From positions 178,569 through 242,568 of the forward strand of contig NZ_SNZH01000001.1 of NCBI RefSeq assembly GCF_004363655.1: 64,000 nucleotides of DNA, read 5' to 3'. This stretch comes from Tahibacter aquaticus (GTDB lineage Bacteria; Pseudomonadota; Gammaproteobacteria; Xanthomonadales; Rhodanobacteraceae). Positions within the stretch are counted from its first letter, which is position 1, and each line of letters opens with the position of its first letter. The position numbers and the translations under genes were made by a program. Under the pieces are notes generated by a model, which worked only from the letters and a program-made list of their open reading frames with translations, was not told the DNA's origin and did not search any database. This document shows, in pieces, positions 24,076-32,988 of this stretch.

Positions 24076-25443
24076 TCAGCAGATACCCAGTCCTTCGATC
24101 GCCGCGATCGACTGCGGATCGAAACCGGCCAGCTGGGTGAACGCGCGGCCGCGGTCGGCATAGTCGCGGAACTGGTCGAAGCTCGGTGCGCCGGGGCTCA
24201 GCAGCACGACGCCGCCTACGGGCGTGAGTTCCCGCGCCAATGCGGTCGCATCGGCCAGCGAGGCGCGCTGTTCCAGCGCAAACGCGCGCGGCGCCGAGTC
24301 CAGCAACTGGAAGATGCGCAAACCGTTGCTACCCAGGCAGATCACGGCCTGCGGCGGATGCCGCTGCACATGCTGGTGGAAATCGCTCCAGTCCACGCCA
24401 CGGTCGAAACCGCCGACGAGAATGCTCACCGCGCGGCCGTCGAAACTGCGCAGTGCTTCGATGCTGGCCTGCGGTGTAGTGGAAATGCTGTCGTTGACCC
24501 AGACCAGGCCGCCGCGTTCGCCCAGGGTCTGCAGCCGGTGCGGCAAGGGCACGAAACTGCGCGCTGCCGGCAGCGCGGCGTGCGCATCGAAACCCAGTGC
24601 ATCGACTGCGCTGAGCGCCGCGCACAGGTTCAGGCCGTTGTGTTCGCCCCGCAGCGGCAGCTCGGCCAGCGGCAGCAGCAACTCATGGCCATGCGCAATC
24701 CAGCCGTCCTGCACATGCCAGCCGGCAACCGTGCCGAAGGCGCGCCGGCGCGGATGCGCCAGGGTGCGCGCCAGCAGTTCCTGCTGCAGCCCGTTCACCA
24801 CCAGGCAGGCGCTGTGCCTGGCCAGGGCCAGCTTGTCCGCCACGTAGCGCTCGCGCGTGCCGTGCCAGTCCAGGTGTTCCTCGTAGACGTTGTTGATCAG
24901 GCCGACGTCCAGGCGCGCGACCTCGGCCGTCTGGAAACTGGATAATTCCACTACCCAGCAATCTACCAGGGCTTGCGTGTCGAGCAGCTCCAGTAGCGGC
25001 ATGCCGATATTGCCGGCCAGGGCGACCCGCTTGCCCAGGCTGCGCAGCAGATGCGCGATCAGCGCGCTGGTGGTGCTTTTGCCTTTGGTGCCGGTGACGC
25101 CGGCCACGCTGGCCAGCGGGTTTTCGCCGAACCACAAGGCTGTCGACGAAGTGAAGCACACGCCCGCGGCCTTGGCTTCGACGATGGCCGGCAGGTAGAC
25201 GCTGACACCGGGCGACTTGACCACGATGTCGAAGCTCCACAGCAGTCCGGCATAGGGCTCGCCGGTGACGTAGTCGAGCGCATCCTGGTGGAAGGCTCGC
25301 GCCTGCTCGGCTTCGGCTTCGCTGCAGATCAGGCTGACGCGCTGGCCCGGCAGGCGCCGGCGCAGCGCGGCCAGGGTGGCACGGCCTTCGCGTCCATAGC
25401 CCCAGACCGCGACGCGCTTGCCGGCCAGCTCAGCGAAACGCAT
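24076..25443 (-). CDS. murD2: UDP-N-acetylmuramoyl-L-alanine--L-glutamate ligase MurD2
   Basis: This 455-residue Mur ligase adds glutamate to UDP-MurNAc-L-Ala in peptidoglycan precursor synthesis. It has an N-terminal Rossmann-like domain (VAVWGYGREG), the ATP loop GTKGKST (118-124), the NNVYEEHLDWHG central-domain motif and HNGLNLCAALSA at the substrate-domain boundary. The neighbour murL defines it as the MurD2 type, which in Xanthomonas attaches L-glutamate before epimerisation by MurL. Its ATG (25443) lies inside the end of murL (14-bp overlap). Confidence 0.88.
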   Translation of the reverse strand: MRFAELAGKRVAVWGYGREGRATLAALRRRLPGQRVSLICSEAEAEQARAFHQDALDYVTGEPYAGLLWSFDIVVKSPGVSVYLPAIVEAKAAGVCFTSSTALWFGENPLASVAGVTGTKGKSTTSALIAHLLRSLGKRVALAGNIGMPLLELLDTQALVDCWVVELSSFQTAEVARLDVGLINNVYEEHLDWHGTRERYVADKLALARHSACLVVNGLQQELLARTLAHPRRRAFGTVAGWHVQDGWIAHGHELLLPLAELPLRGEHNGLNLCAALSAVDALGFDAHAALPAARSFVPLPHRLQTLGERGGLVWVNDSISTTPQASIEALRSFDGRAVSILVGGFDRGVDWSDFHQHVQRHPPQAVICLGSNGLRIFQLLDSAPRAFALEQRASLADATALARELTPVGGVVLLSPGAPSFDQFRDYADRGRAFTQLAGFDPQSIAAIEGLGIC

Positions 25444-26767
25444 CGGCGATGGCGCCCAAGCGCGGCGGCAGACCGTGAACGGCCGAAGGCTGCAGCAGCG
25501 GTTCCAGCGCCAGTTCGGCACGCTCCAGCTGCGGCAGCACCGTGGCGACGAAGCGCGCGACCACGGCGTCTTCGCGCCATTCCGGCCGCTGGCTCAAGGC
25601 AAACATGGCGGCGCGCGATTCGCGGCCCTCGCCGACGCATTCGAACGGCTTGTGCTCGCGGAACTCCATCAGCGCGTCGAAGCCCTGCATCTGGCTTTCG
25701 TCGTCGAGCAGGTTGCGTCCGAAGATGCCGAGCAGGCGCGGCTTGGGCAGGAACGGCGCCAGGGCCAGGAATACAAAATGACACTTTGGGCATTGTCCAC
25801 ACCAGCGATCGGCCGGACGCGGCCCGAGGATGCGGAAATTGCGGTTGCAGCTGGAGAACACACCGTCATAGCGAGATTCGCGCGCGAACAGGCGAGTCAC
25901 CGCCAGTTCCGACAGCGGCCGCAACAGCGAGCAGTAGTTCAGGTCGGCCGCGACATGGCTGCGCAGCCAGGCAGCCAGGCTTTGCTCGAACTCCCAGCCC
26001 TTGCTCCATTGGTGATTGACGGCGAAGCCGGCGTATTCCAGCGTGGCGCTGGAGGCCGAGCGTTCGTTGGAAAACACGATGCTGTCGTAGCCGTACAGCA
26101 CGGCGGCAACGGCGAGGATGGCCGAGTTGATCGCCGTGACCGGAATATGCCCGTTCCAGGCGCCGGCCTTGTTGTATTCGAACAGTTCCGGCGCCAGCTG
26201 GCGCGAGATGTTCAGCCCCGGCAGGCCGGTCTGCACTACGCAGGCGGCGATCAGCGGCGAATTGCCGACCCAGGCCGCCGTCGCGCTTTCGCCCGCCTGC
26301 TTGAGCAATTCCACCGTGACCAGCGAATCCTTGCCCCCGCCGATCGGTACCAGGCTGCGTGCCGGCAGCCCCAGGGCGGGCACGGGCTCGTGCAGGCCGG
26401 CATGGGGGAAATGGATGTGTTCGCGCAGGTCGAGCTTGTTCTGGTAGGCGAACTCGCCCAGGCCATGCAGGTAGAGCGCCTGCAGCAATTGCGCCGTGGT
26501 GGCGTCCAGCGGGCCGTTTTCCACCAGGATCTGTGCCGGCACGCCGGCCTTGTAGTAGCTCACGCCGGCGATCAGGTGCAGCAGTTTCAGCGCCTGGGCA
26601 AACGCCTGCCGGCGCTCCAACGGCAGTTCCGGCGCATCCGGGAAAACGATGCGTTCCACCAGCTCGGGGCCATGGTCGAAGGCGTACACCAGGCGCGCTT
26701 CGCCCTCGGCGTAGTCGGCGCGCACAAAGCGGAAGGCGGAGGACTGGCGCGGATCAGACAGCGGCAC
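25430..26767 (-). CDS. murL: UDP-MurNAc-L-alanyl-L-glutamate epimerase MurL
   Basis: This 445-residue enzyme of the MurL family converts UDP-MurNAc-L-Ala-L-Glu to the D-Glu form, bypassing a glutamate racemase. It has a PP-loop-like ATP motif GGGKDS (143-148), WCGQCPKCHFVFLALAPFL, which is diagnostic for the family, and FSNERSASSATLEY. GTG at 26767 is the start: AAGGAG lies seven bases upstream, and family homology starts immediately after (PLSDPRQSSAFRF). The longer ATG-initiated frame is disfavoured. Expected consequence: the genome may lack or not need murI. Confidence 0.92.
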   Translation of the reverse strand: MPLSDPRQSSAFRFVRADYAEGEARLVYAFDHGPELVERIVFPDAPELPLERRQAFAQALKLLHLIAGVSYYKAGVPAQILVENGPLDATTAQLLQALYLHGLGEFAYQNKLDLREHIHFPHAGLHEPVPALGLPARSLVPIGGGKDSLVTVELLKQAGESATAAWVGNSPLIAACVVQTGLPGLNISRQLAPELFEYNKAGAWNGHIPVTAINSAILAVAAVLYGYDSIVFSNERSASSATLEYAGFAVNHQWSKGWEFEQSLAAWLRSHVAADLNYCSLLRPLSELAVTRLFARESRYDGVFSSCNRNFRILGPRPADRWCGQCPKCHFVFLALAPFLPKPRLLGIFGRNLLDDESQMQGFDALMEFREHKPFECVGEGRESRAAMFALSQRPEWREDAVVARFVATVLPQLERAELALEPLLQPSAVHGLPPRLGAIADAFR

Positions 26768-26980
26768 GGTAGGGCTCCTTGCGACGCAGGCGACGAATGC
26801 AGATGGACCGGCACCGCGCAGGCCGGCGCAGCAGACCAGGCGGCGCCCTGCGCGGAAATCAGTGGCAGGCAGAGCATGGCCGCGAACGCTGGCGCAGCGG
26901 CATCGGGGCGAGCCCGGACCGCCGCCCGGCAAGCGCGGCGGGCGCGGATTGTAGCGCGGGCGGCATGCGGCGCAGCAGGC

Positions 26981-29581
26981 TCACACCACGCACTCGGTCG
27001 CCGGCGCACGCAGGTTGTAGTGCGACGCCATGGTCGCGCCGTAGGCGCCGGCCTGGGCGATCAGCAGCACGTCGCCGTCCTGGCATGCCGGCAGGCGCCG
27101 GTTCGTGCCCAGCACGTCGCCGGATTCGCAGATCGGGCCGACCACCTGGTACAGCGTCGTGGCCGGCTCGTCGCAGCGGCTCAGGTTGACGATCTCGTGC
27201 CAGGCCTCGTACAGGGCCGGCCGGATCAGCGAGTTCATGCCCGTATCCACGCCGACATAGCGGTACTCGCCCTTGCGCTTGGTCTGGGTCACGCGGGCCA
27301 GCAGCACGCCGGCTTCGGCCACCAGGTAGCGCCCGGGCTCCAGCCACAACTGGAATTGTGGATAGGCGGTCTTGATTTCGCAGAGGAACGCATCCAGCGC
27401 CGCCAGGTCCAGCGGCGCGTCGCCGGGCCGCGCCGGCACGCCCAGGCCGCCGCCGATATTGATCGCCTCGATGCGGCCGAAGCGCTGCGCCAGGGCGGCC
27501 AGCTGGGCATATACCTCGCGCCAGTGGCCGGCGTCGAGAATGCCCGAGCCCAGGTGCGCATGCAGGCCGACCACGGCCAGGTCCAGGCCGCGCGCCAGGG
27601 CGTGGAATTCGTCGAGCTGGTCCAGGCTCAGGCCGAACTTGGAGCCGGCGCCGCCGGTGCGCACCTTGTCGTGGTGGCCGCGGCCGCTGCCCAGGTCGAC
27701 GCGCAAGATGATGTCGCGGCCGCGGAAGGTCTCGCCCCAGTGCTGCAGCGGATGCAGGTTGTCCAGGGTTACGCGCGCGCCACGGGCGAAGGCCGCAGCG
27801 TATTCGTCGCGCGGAGCGAAGTTCGGCGTGAACAGCAGACGGCTGCTGTCGACGAATTGCGCGGCGCGTTCCAGTTCGGCCAGGGAGACGCATTCCAGGC
27901 CCAGTCCTTCCGCCGCGATGCAGCGCAGTACCTCGTCGTGGCTGTTCGCCTTGAGCGCATAGAACCAGCGGTCCGGCGCGAGCAGGCCGCGCAACGCGCG
28001 GGCGCGGGCGCGCACGCTGGCCAGGTCGTAGACGTAGCAAGGCCCCTGCTGCTGCGCCAGCTGCAGCAGTTCCTCGCGGCGCTGGCGCCACCAGGGCGGC
28101 GCCGGTGGCGCCAGGCGGTCGGCATACAGCTCGCTCCAGGCCGGGCCGAATACGGCCGGGTCTTCCGCGCGCAAGGCCTCAGCCTTGATCAAGGCCGCGT
28201 GCAGGGTAGGCACCAGGCCGTCGGCTGCTGCTTCGTCGACAACGATGGTGAGATTCAGATTGTTCGACGACTGCGACACCAGGTGGACGCGCAGCAGGTC
28301 GAACTCGGCCAGCACGCTGGCCAGCCGCGGCAGCAGCGAGCGCATGCCGCGGCCGACCAGGGTGACCGCGGTACACGGCGCAATCACCTTCACCCGGCAG
28401 ACCTCGGCCAGGTCTGCCGCCAGTGCCGACAGCACATCGGAATTGACCAGGTTTTCCGAAGGGTCCAGCGAGACCGTGACATTGGTCTCGGCCGAACTGA
28501 TGAGATCAATCGACAAACCATGATGCTTGAAGCGGGCAAACACATCGGCCAGGAAGCCGACCTGCTGCCACATGCCGATGGACTCCATCGAGATGAGGGT
28601 GATGCCGCGACGCTCGCTGACGGCCTTCACGCTGGGCGCCGCCGCCAGGATGGAAGCACCGATTTCGGTACCGGCCAGTTCCGGACGATTGGTATCGCGT
28701 ACGACCAGAGGTACCTGCGCTTCACGCACCGGGTTGAGGCAGCGTGGGTGCAATACCTTGGCGCCGGTGGTGGCGATTTCCTGCGCTTCTTCGTAGTCCA
28801 GCCGCGACAGCAGACGTGCCGACGGCACGATGCGCGGATTGGCCGAGAACATGCCGGCGACGTCGGTCCAGATTTCGACTTTTTCCGCCTTGAGCAGGGC
28901 ACCGAAATAGGCGGCCGAAGTGTCCGAGCCGCCACGGCCGAGGATCACGGTTTCGCCGCCTGCATTGCGCGCCATGAACCCCTGGCTGATGAAGACCTCG
29001 CCCTCGCCGGCCAGCTTCGCCGCCAGGGCAAGATCGGGCGCCGTCGGTACCGACGCCGACAGATACGTACCCCAGGCGGTCTGGTTCGGCAGGGCCTGGG
29101 CCAGCAGGTGGCGGCGCGCATCCAGCCAGTGCGCCGGCAGGCCCAGCGTATTCAGATACGCCACGCCCAGGGTCGAGGACAGCTGTTCGCCCAGGGCCAG
29201 CACTTCCGCCTGCCAGGGCAGTTCGGCGTTCTCGGCGCGGCTGTCCTGGCTCAGGGCCGTCAGGCGGTCCAGCCAGTACTGCAGGGTAGCGCGGTCGCTC
29301 AGGCCCAGCTCGGCGAACATGGCCTCGTGGCGATCGAGGATTTCGGCGCGGACCGCCTCGCGTTTGTCGCGGTCGCCGCGGGCTTCGGCGATGGTTTTGA
29401 GTTTGTCGGTGATTCCCGAAAGTGCCGATACGACGATCAGCACGCGTTTGCCCTGCGCATGCCAGTCACGGGCGATGCGGCAGATGGTGTCCCAGCGGGG
29501 ACGCGTGGAGACGCTGGTGCCGCCGAACTTGACGACAATCCAGCCGGCATGCGCGCCAGGCGCAGTTTCGAGGGAATTCAC
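26981..29581 (-). CDS. lysC-lysA: Bifunctional aspartate kinase / diaminopimelate decarboxylase
   Basis: This 866-residue fusion covers the first and last steps of lysine/DAP metabolism. Residues 1 to about 300 are aspartate kinase (VVKFGGTS at 16-23, GRGGSDTSA at 216-224, then TTGAKVLHPR). About 315-470 are ACT-type regulatory domains (SMESIGMWQQVGFLADVF, SQSSNNLNLTIVVDE), expected to confer lysine feedback control. About 490-866 are diaminopimelate decarboxylase, with the PLP lysine K544 in FYALKANSH, HAHLGSGI and the catalytic-cysteine motif ICESGD. The start is GTG 29581, preceded by AAAAGGAAC. This fusion is known from Xanthomonas. It lies upstream of murL-murD2, linking DAP supply to peptidoglycan synthesis. 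Confidence 0.94.
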   Translation of the reverse strand: MNSLETAPGAHAGWIVVKFGGTSVSTRPRWDTICRIARDWHAQGKRVLIVVSALSGITDKLKTIAEARGDRDKREAVRAEILDRHEAMFAELGLSDRATLQYWLDRLTALSQDSRAENAELPWQAEVLALGEQLSSTLGVAYLNTLGLPAHWLDARRHLLAQALPNQTAWGTYLSASVPTAPDLALAAKLAGEGEVFISQGFMARNAGGETVILGRGGSDTSAAYFGALLKAEKVEIWTDVAGMFSANPRIVPSARLLSRLDYEEAQEIATTGAKVLHPRCLNPVREAQVPLVVRDTNRPELAGTEIGASILAAAPSVKAVSERRGITLISMESIGMWQQVGFLADVFARFKHHGLSIDLISSAETNVTVSLDPSENLVNSDVLSALAADLAEVCRVKVIAPCTAVTLVGRGMRSLLPRLASVLAEFDLLRVHLVSQSSNNLNLTIVVDEAAADGLVPTLHAALIKAEALRAEDPAVFGPAWSELYADRLAPPAPPWWRQRREELLQLAQQQGPCYVYDLASVRARARALRGLLAPDRWFYALKANSHDEVLRCIAAEGLGLECVSLAELERAAQFVDSSRLLFTPNFAPRDEYAAAFARGARVTLDNLHPLQHWGETFRGRDIILRVDLGSGRGHHDKVRTGGAGSKFGLSLDQLDEFHALARGLDLAVVGLHAHLGSGILDAGHWREVYAQLAALAQRFGRIEAINIGGGLGVPARPGDAPLDLAALDAFLCEIKTAYPQFQLWLEPGRYLVAEAGVLLARVTQTKRKGEYRYVGVDTGMNSLIRPALYEAWHEIVNLSRCDEPATTLYQVVGPICESGDVLGTNRRLPACQDGDVLLIAQAGAYGATMASHYNLRAPATECVV

Positions 29582-29822
29582 ACCGTTCCTTTTCTGACAG
29601 GTTGACCAGGGAAGCGCGGGCGGGCGATGTCCGGCCCGGCGGCCGCAGAGCTGCAGCATCGTCGATTCTTTCCGTGGCTGCAGCAGAACGCAATCGAACT
29701 GCCATGGCGAGGCGGAATAAGGGCGTTTTGCGGGCGTTGCCGCACATTCGCCGTGGTGCGTACCACTGTGCGCTGGCGTCTGGCCCGCTACCATCACGGC
29801 ACAAAACGACGAGGTTTCCGCC

Positions 29823-31043
29823 ATGCGCCTGTCCATCCTGCCCCTTGCTCTTGCCGCCGGCCTCGGTGGCACCCCGCCCGCTGCCGCCGCGAGCCAGCCG
29901 GCCTGGACCGTAGACGGCGCGCTGTCGCGCCCGGAGTTGCAGCGCCAACGCGGCAGCGTCGCGGCCCTGCGCATTCGCATCGACCTGCACGCCTTGCAGC
30001 AGGCCGACAGCCTGGACCTGGCCCTGCCGGGCGGCCGCAGCCAGCGTATCGAGGTCGTGCGGCGCGAACCGCGCGGCGGCGGCGATAGCTGGATCATCGG
30101 CCGCTTTGCCGGCGAAACCGACGCCCTCGTCAGCCTCAGCCTGAGCAACGGCATTCTCGGCGGGCTGATCAGCGCGCCAGAAGGCAATTACGAAATCACC
30201 ACCCTGGCCGACGGCCACCAGGCCGTGCTGCTGCTGGACCAGGACGAGTTTCCCGAATGCGCCACGCGCTACAGCGAACACGCCGTCGCTGGCGACACGG
30301 CGCCGGCAGCGGCGCTGGCGCCCGATGCCGATCCGGCCAACCGCACCGATGTGCTGATCGTGCTGTCGCCCGAAGCGCTGATCGACGTCGGCGGCAACCT
30401 GGCCCAGGCCACGGCCTTCGCCCAGTCGGCGGTGGACAGTTCCAACCTCGCCTTCCGCAACAGCGACATGACCACGCGCTTCCGCCTGGCCGGCGTGCGC
30501 CTGACCGCGCGTGCCGAAACCGGCAACACCGGCACCGACCTGCCCTGGTTGCGCGATGACGCGGAAGTGGCCAGCTGGCGCAATCAGACCGGTGCCGACA
30601 TGGTGTCGCTGATCACCCGCAATCTGAATGCCTGCGGCGTCGGCTACCTGCAAAGTTCGCCGGGGCCGGGCTTCGCCGGTTCGGCCTTCCAGGTCACCAC
30701 GCGCGGCTGCGCCGTGGGCAACCTGAGCTACGCGCACGAGCACGGCCACAACATGGGCATGGGCCACGACCCGGGCAACGGCAACGGCGCGCATGCCTGG
30801 TCGAACGGCCATTTCGTCAACGGCTCGTTCCGCACGGTGATGTCGTACGACACCAACTGCGTCGGCGGCTGTCCGCGCAAGCCGTACTTCTCGAACCCGG
30901 CGGTGAATTTCAGCGGTCAGCCGACCGGCATCGCCGACACACGGGACAATCACCGCACCGGCAACCTTACTGCCGACATCGTGGCCAATTTCCGCGCCAG
31001 CCAGATCATCTTCCAGGACGGTTTGCAGCCGGCCCAGCCGTAA
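29823..31043 (+). CDS. Secreted metzincin-type zinc metalloprotease
   Basis: This 406-residue exported peptidase has a signal peptide (residues 1-23, ending AAAAS), a propeptide-like region to about 165, and a catalytic domain. The zinc motif is H305-E306-H-G-H309-NMGMG-H315-D, followed by the Met-turn M340 in VMSYD, which places it in the metzincin (reprolysin-like, M12B-type) group. VLIVLSPEALIDVGG and YLQSSPGPGFAGSAFQVT are typical of the catalytic domain. The tail IIFQDGLQPAQP resembles the IFxDGFE-like C-terminal tags of secreted proteins in this order. Targets are unknown. Confidence 0.88.
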   Translation: MRLSILPLALAAGLGGTPPAAAASQPAWTVDGALSRPELQRQRGSVAALRIRIDLHALQQADSLDLALPGGRSQRIEVVRREPRGGGDSWIIGRFAGETDALVSLSLSNGILGGLISAPEGNYEITTLADGHQAVLLLDQDEFPECATRYSEHAVAGDTAPAAALAPDADPANRTDVLIVLSPEALIDVGGNLAQATAFAQSAVDSSNLAFRNSDMTTRFRLAGVRLTARAETGNTGTDLPWLRDDAEVASWRNQTGADMVSLITRNLNACGVGYLQSSPGPGFAGSAFQVTTRGCAVGNLSYAHEHGHNMGMGHDPGNGNGAHAWSNGHFVNGSFRTVMSYDTNCVGGCPRKPYFSNPAVNFSGQPTGIADTRDNHRTGNLTADIVANFRASQIIFQDGLQPAQP

Positions 31044-31401
31044 GGAGCGACGCCAGCTGTATCTGGCACCCCGGCATACGGCGCCATTTCTCCACAACAC
31101 AAGAAATTACCGGCCATTGCCCGCCGGTAACTGCCGCAGCCGGAGGCTTGTCTCCACACTCCCGCCGGTCCCTTGCATCGCAGGGGATTGGCAGCCCTCT
31201 TGCCTCAGCGGGCTCCCGATGAAAAGCAGCACATTCGACGTTGTTCAGAGGTTGCGCGCTGGCGGCAGGCATGCAGAAACCGCCCGCAGGCGGTTTCTGT
31301 AGCGCTTCGACGGCGAGTAAAACGCGGCGATGCATAGCGGCCGAAGTTTCGCCATGCATCGCCGCCGCCCGCCGCTCCCACAGGAGCGACGGGCGCCGTA
31401 C
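31044..31401. other. Intergenic region with a hairpin between convergent genes
   Basis: There is no gene here. A perfect 10-bp hairpin AGAAACCGCC/GGCGGTTTCT (31275-31284/31289-31298, loop CGCA) may end the protease transcript, although it lacks a T run. A second GC hairpin at about 31368-31398 follows directly after the stop of the convergent gene. The intrinsic terminator of that gene is listed separately. Confidence 0.55.
31317..31366 (-). terminator. Intrinsic terminator of secreted paralogue 1
   Basis: On the minus strand, GCGGCGATGCAT (31354-31365) pairs with ATGCATCGCCGC (31324-31335) around a GC-rich loop and is followed by GTTTTA. The terminator of paralogue 2 (34714-34760) has the same layout and nearly the same loop, but a different stem sequence that still pairs. 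Confidence 0.85.
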
Positions 31402-32535
31402 TCATTCGAAACCGTTGCAGTAGACCGAATCCTGCGGCGTGCCCATGGCGCCGGGGTTGGCGTTCATGTACGCCGCGATCTGCGCTTCGCTGTAGTTGCG
31501 CAATTGGAACGAAGCCTGTCCGGAAACGCCGACCACATCGGCGTTGACCCTGAAGCAGCCAGAAATTTCGTTGGCCGTACCGCTCAGGGTGACTTCGCCG
31601 TTGCCGTCGGTAAACGTGACGATGGTGCGTCCGCTTTCGCCCCCGGAAGCGAACAAGTTGGCGCTGGCGCCATCTTGGGGCGCGGTCAGCGTCACCAGCA
31701 CGTCCGGTATCGGGTTACCGTCCTGGTCGCGCACGATGGCTTTCATCGCCGAGGGATACGGCATGCCGACGGCCCCCGATTGCGAACCGCCACCGCTGAT
31801 GCTCAAGGTCGAGCCGGCCGGCGGGATCGTGCTCTCGGCCATGCGGATGGCGGAGTATTCCGCGGTATCGACCAGGCTGGCGGTCAGCAGGCCGGAAGGA
31901 CGGTCGAACAGCTGCAGGCCGATGGCCACGCCGGGCGCCACAACAGCGGTGTCGTGCGTCAATGCAATGCGCAGCGTGGTGATGTCGACCGCGTCGGCAC
32001 GAACATGCGTGGCGATGCCGGTGCTGCTGGCGACCAGCGAGCCAGCCGCATGTAGCGAAATGCCGGTACCGGCAGCCGCGAGCAGGGGCAGATCCAGCTC
32101 CGCCCCCGTATTCAGGTGCGCAAGCACGGTATAGCGTTTGTTCGACTGCCAGGTGTTGCTGAGCGTCTGACCGAAGTGACCGCCGTTGTTCACGATGCCC
32201 AGGGCATTGATGCCGAGCAAGCCGGTGATGCTGCCGGTACCGCTGGCCGAGCTGATTTCCAGGACGGGCGGAGCCAGCAGGCCCAGCACGCCGTTGTAAG
32301 TCGCCGTCCAGGGACCGCTACCGATCAGCACATTCGTACCCGAGCCACCGAGTACGCCGCCGCCGACTGTGCCGGCGTTGGCCGGCGCCGAGAAATCGCC
32401 ATTCGGAACTGTGAGGAAGCCGGCCTGGGCGGCGCAGGAAAAACCGATGCCGGCAGCGAGCGCCAGCGTCATGCGGCGCAGGGAAATACGCGAGAAAGAA
32501 GACAGAAAGGGTGCGGAAACGCGTACGGTATTCAT
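31402..32535 (-). CDS. Secreted Ig-like-domain protein ending in CNGFE (paralogue 1)
   Basis: This 377-residue exported protein has a signal peptide with n-region MNTVRVSAPFL and core MTLALAAGIGFSCAAQA. An N-terminal domain (VPNGDFSAPANAGTVGGGVL to about residue 235) is shared with the gene at 34795. It is followed by a bacterial Ig-like domain with the family pattern GSQSGAVGMPYPSAMKAIVRDQDGNPIPDVLVT and ends QDSVYCNGFE. The start at 32535 has GGAGGA upstream. The C-terminal CNGFE motif is of the xGFE type seen on secreted proteins of Lysobacterales, probably a sorting or secretion tag (inference). Function unknown; the NGDFSxP opening recalls sugar-binding sandwich domains. Confidence 0.8.
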   Translation of the reverse strand: MNTVRVSAPFLSSFSRISLRRMTLALAAGIGFSCAAQAGFLTVPNGDFSAPANAGTVGGGVLGGSGTNVLIGSGPWTATYNGVLGLLAPPVLEISSASGTGSITGLLGINALGIVNNGGHFGQTLSNTWQSNKRYTVLAHLNTGAELDLPLLAAAGTGISLHAAGSLVASSTGIATHVRADAVDITTLRIALTHDTAVVAPGVAIGLQLFDRPSGLLTASLVDTAEYSAIRMAESTIPPAGSTLSISGGGSQSGAVGMPYPSAMKAIVRDQDGNPIPDVLVTLTAPQDGASANLFASGGESGRTIVTFTDGNGEVTLSGTANEISGCFRVNADVVGVSGQASFQLRNYSEAQIAAYMNANPGAMGTPQDSVYCNGFE

Positions 32536-32988
32536 GATTTCCTCCGGCGAGAGGCATGCGGCGGCCACCGACCCCGGTGAAAGGATTCGCGCTGCATGCA
32601 GACATATGGGTTCGACAGAAGCCCTTCGCGACCCTTCGACAAAACTGTCGGCTTCCGGCGCCAGCGTTGCCGTACGGCACGGCATGCTGTGGTGTGAAAT
32701 TATTCGCGGAATTGAAAATTTACAATATATAACGGTCGGTAGAATCGAACGCCGAGACGATAAGCTGGCTTTATCGAGCCCCTGAAAAAAGCGCAGGAAA
32801 CGGCCGGGAAAACCCTCATCCGGCCAAGAGGAAATGTTGCTCTTTTGCGCGGGAACTCTCGCTGGCGCAGCCGACCACCGATGGCAGGCACGGGCAAAAA
32901 AACGGCGCGCCGCGACGGCAGCGCTACCGAATCAATCGTTTACCTTCCTATGCGCATGGCCGCCTGGCCAACACGCTGGGCAGCGGTG
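32536..32988. other. Promoter region of paralogue 1
   Basis: This 453-bp non-coding interval has a markedly AT-rich core at 32695-32745 that contains the upstream motif shared with paralogue 2. Short open frames on both strands show no family resemblance. Confidence 0.5.
32719..32733 (-). promoter_or_regulatory. Upstream motif shared by the two CNGFE paralogues (site 1)
   Basis: On the minus strand this reads GTTATATATTGTAAA. The same 15-mer with one change (GTTATCTATTGTAAA) occurs at 36112-36126 upstream of paralogue 2. Both lie about 175-195 bp before the start codon, and both are followed by AATTTTC. It is a candidate promoter (TATATT as a -10) or operator. Confidence 0.5.

Noticed and set aside
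25418-29605. A 1395-residue plus-strand frame opposite murL and lysC-lysA
   Set aside because: Despite its length it is the mirror of strongly conserved genes in GC-rich DNA; composition is Arg/Gln/Gly-rich with no domain.
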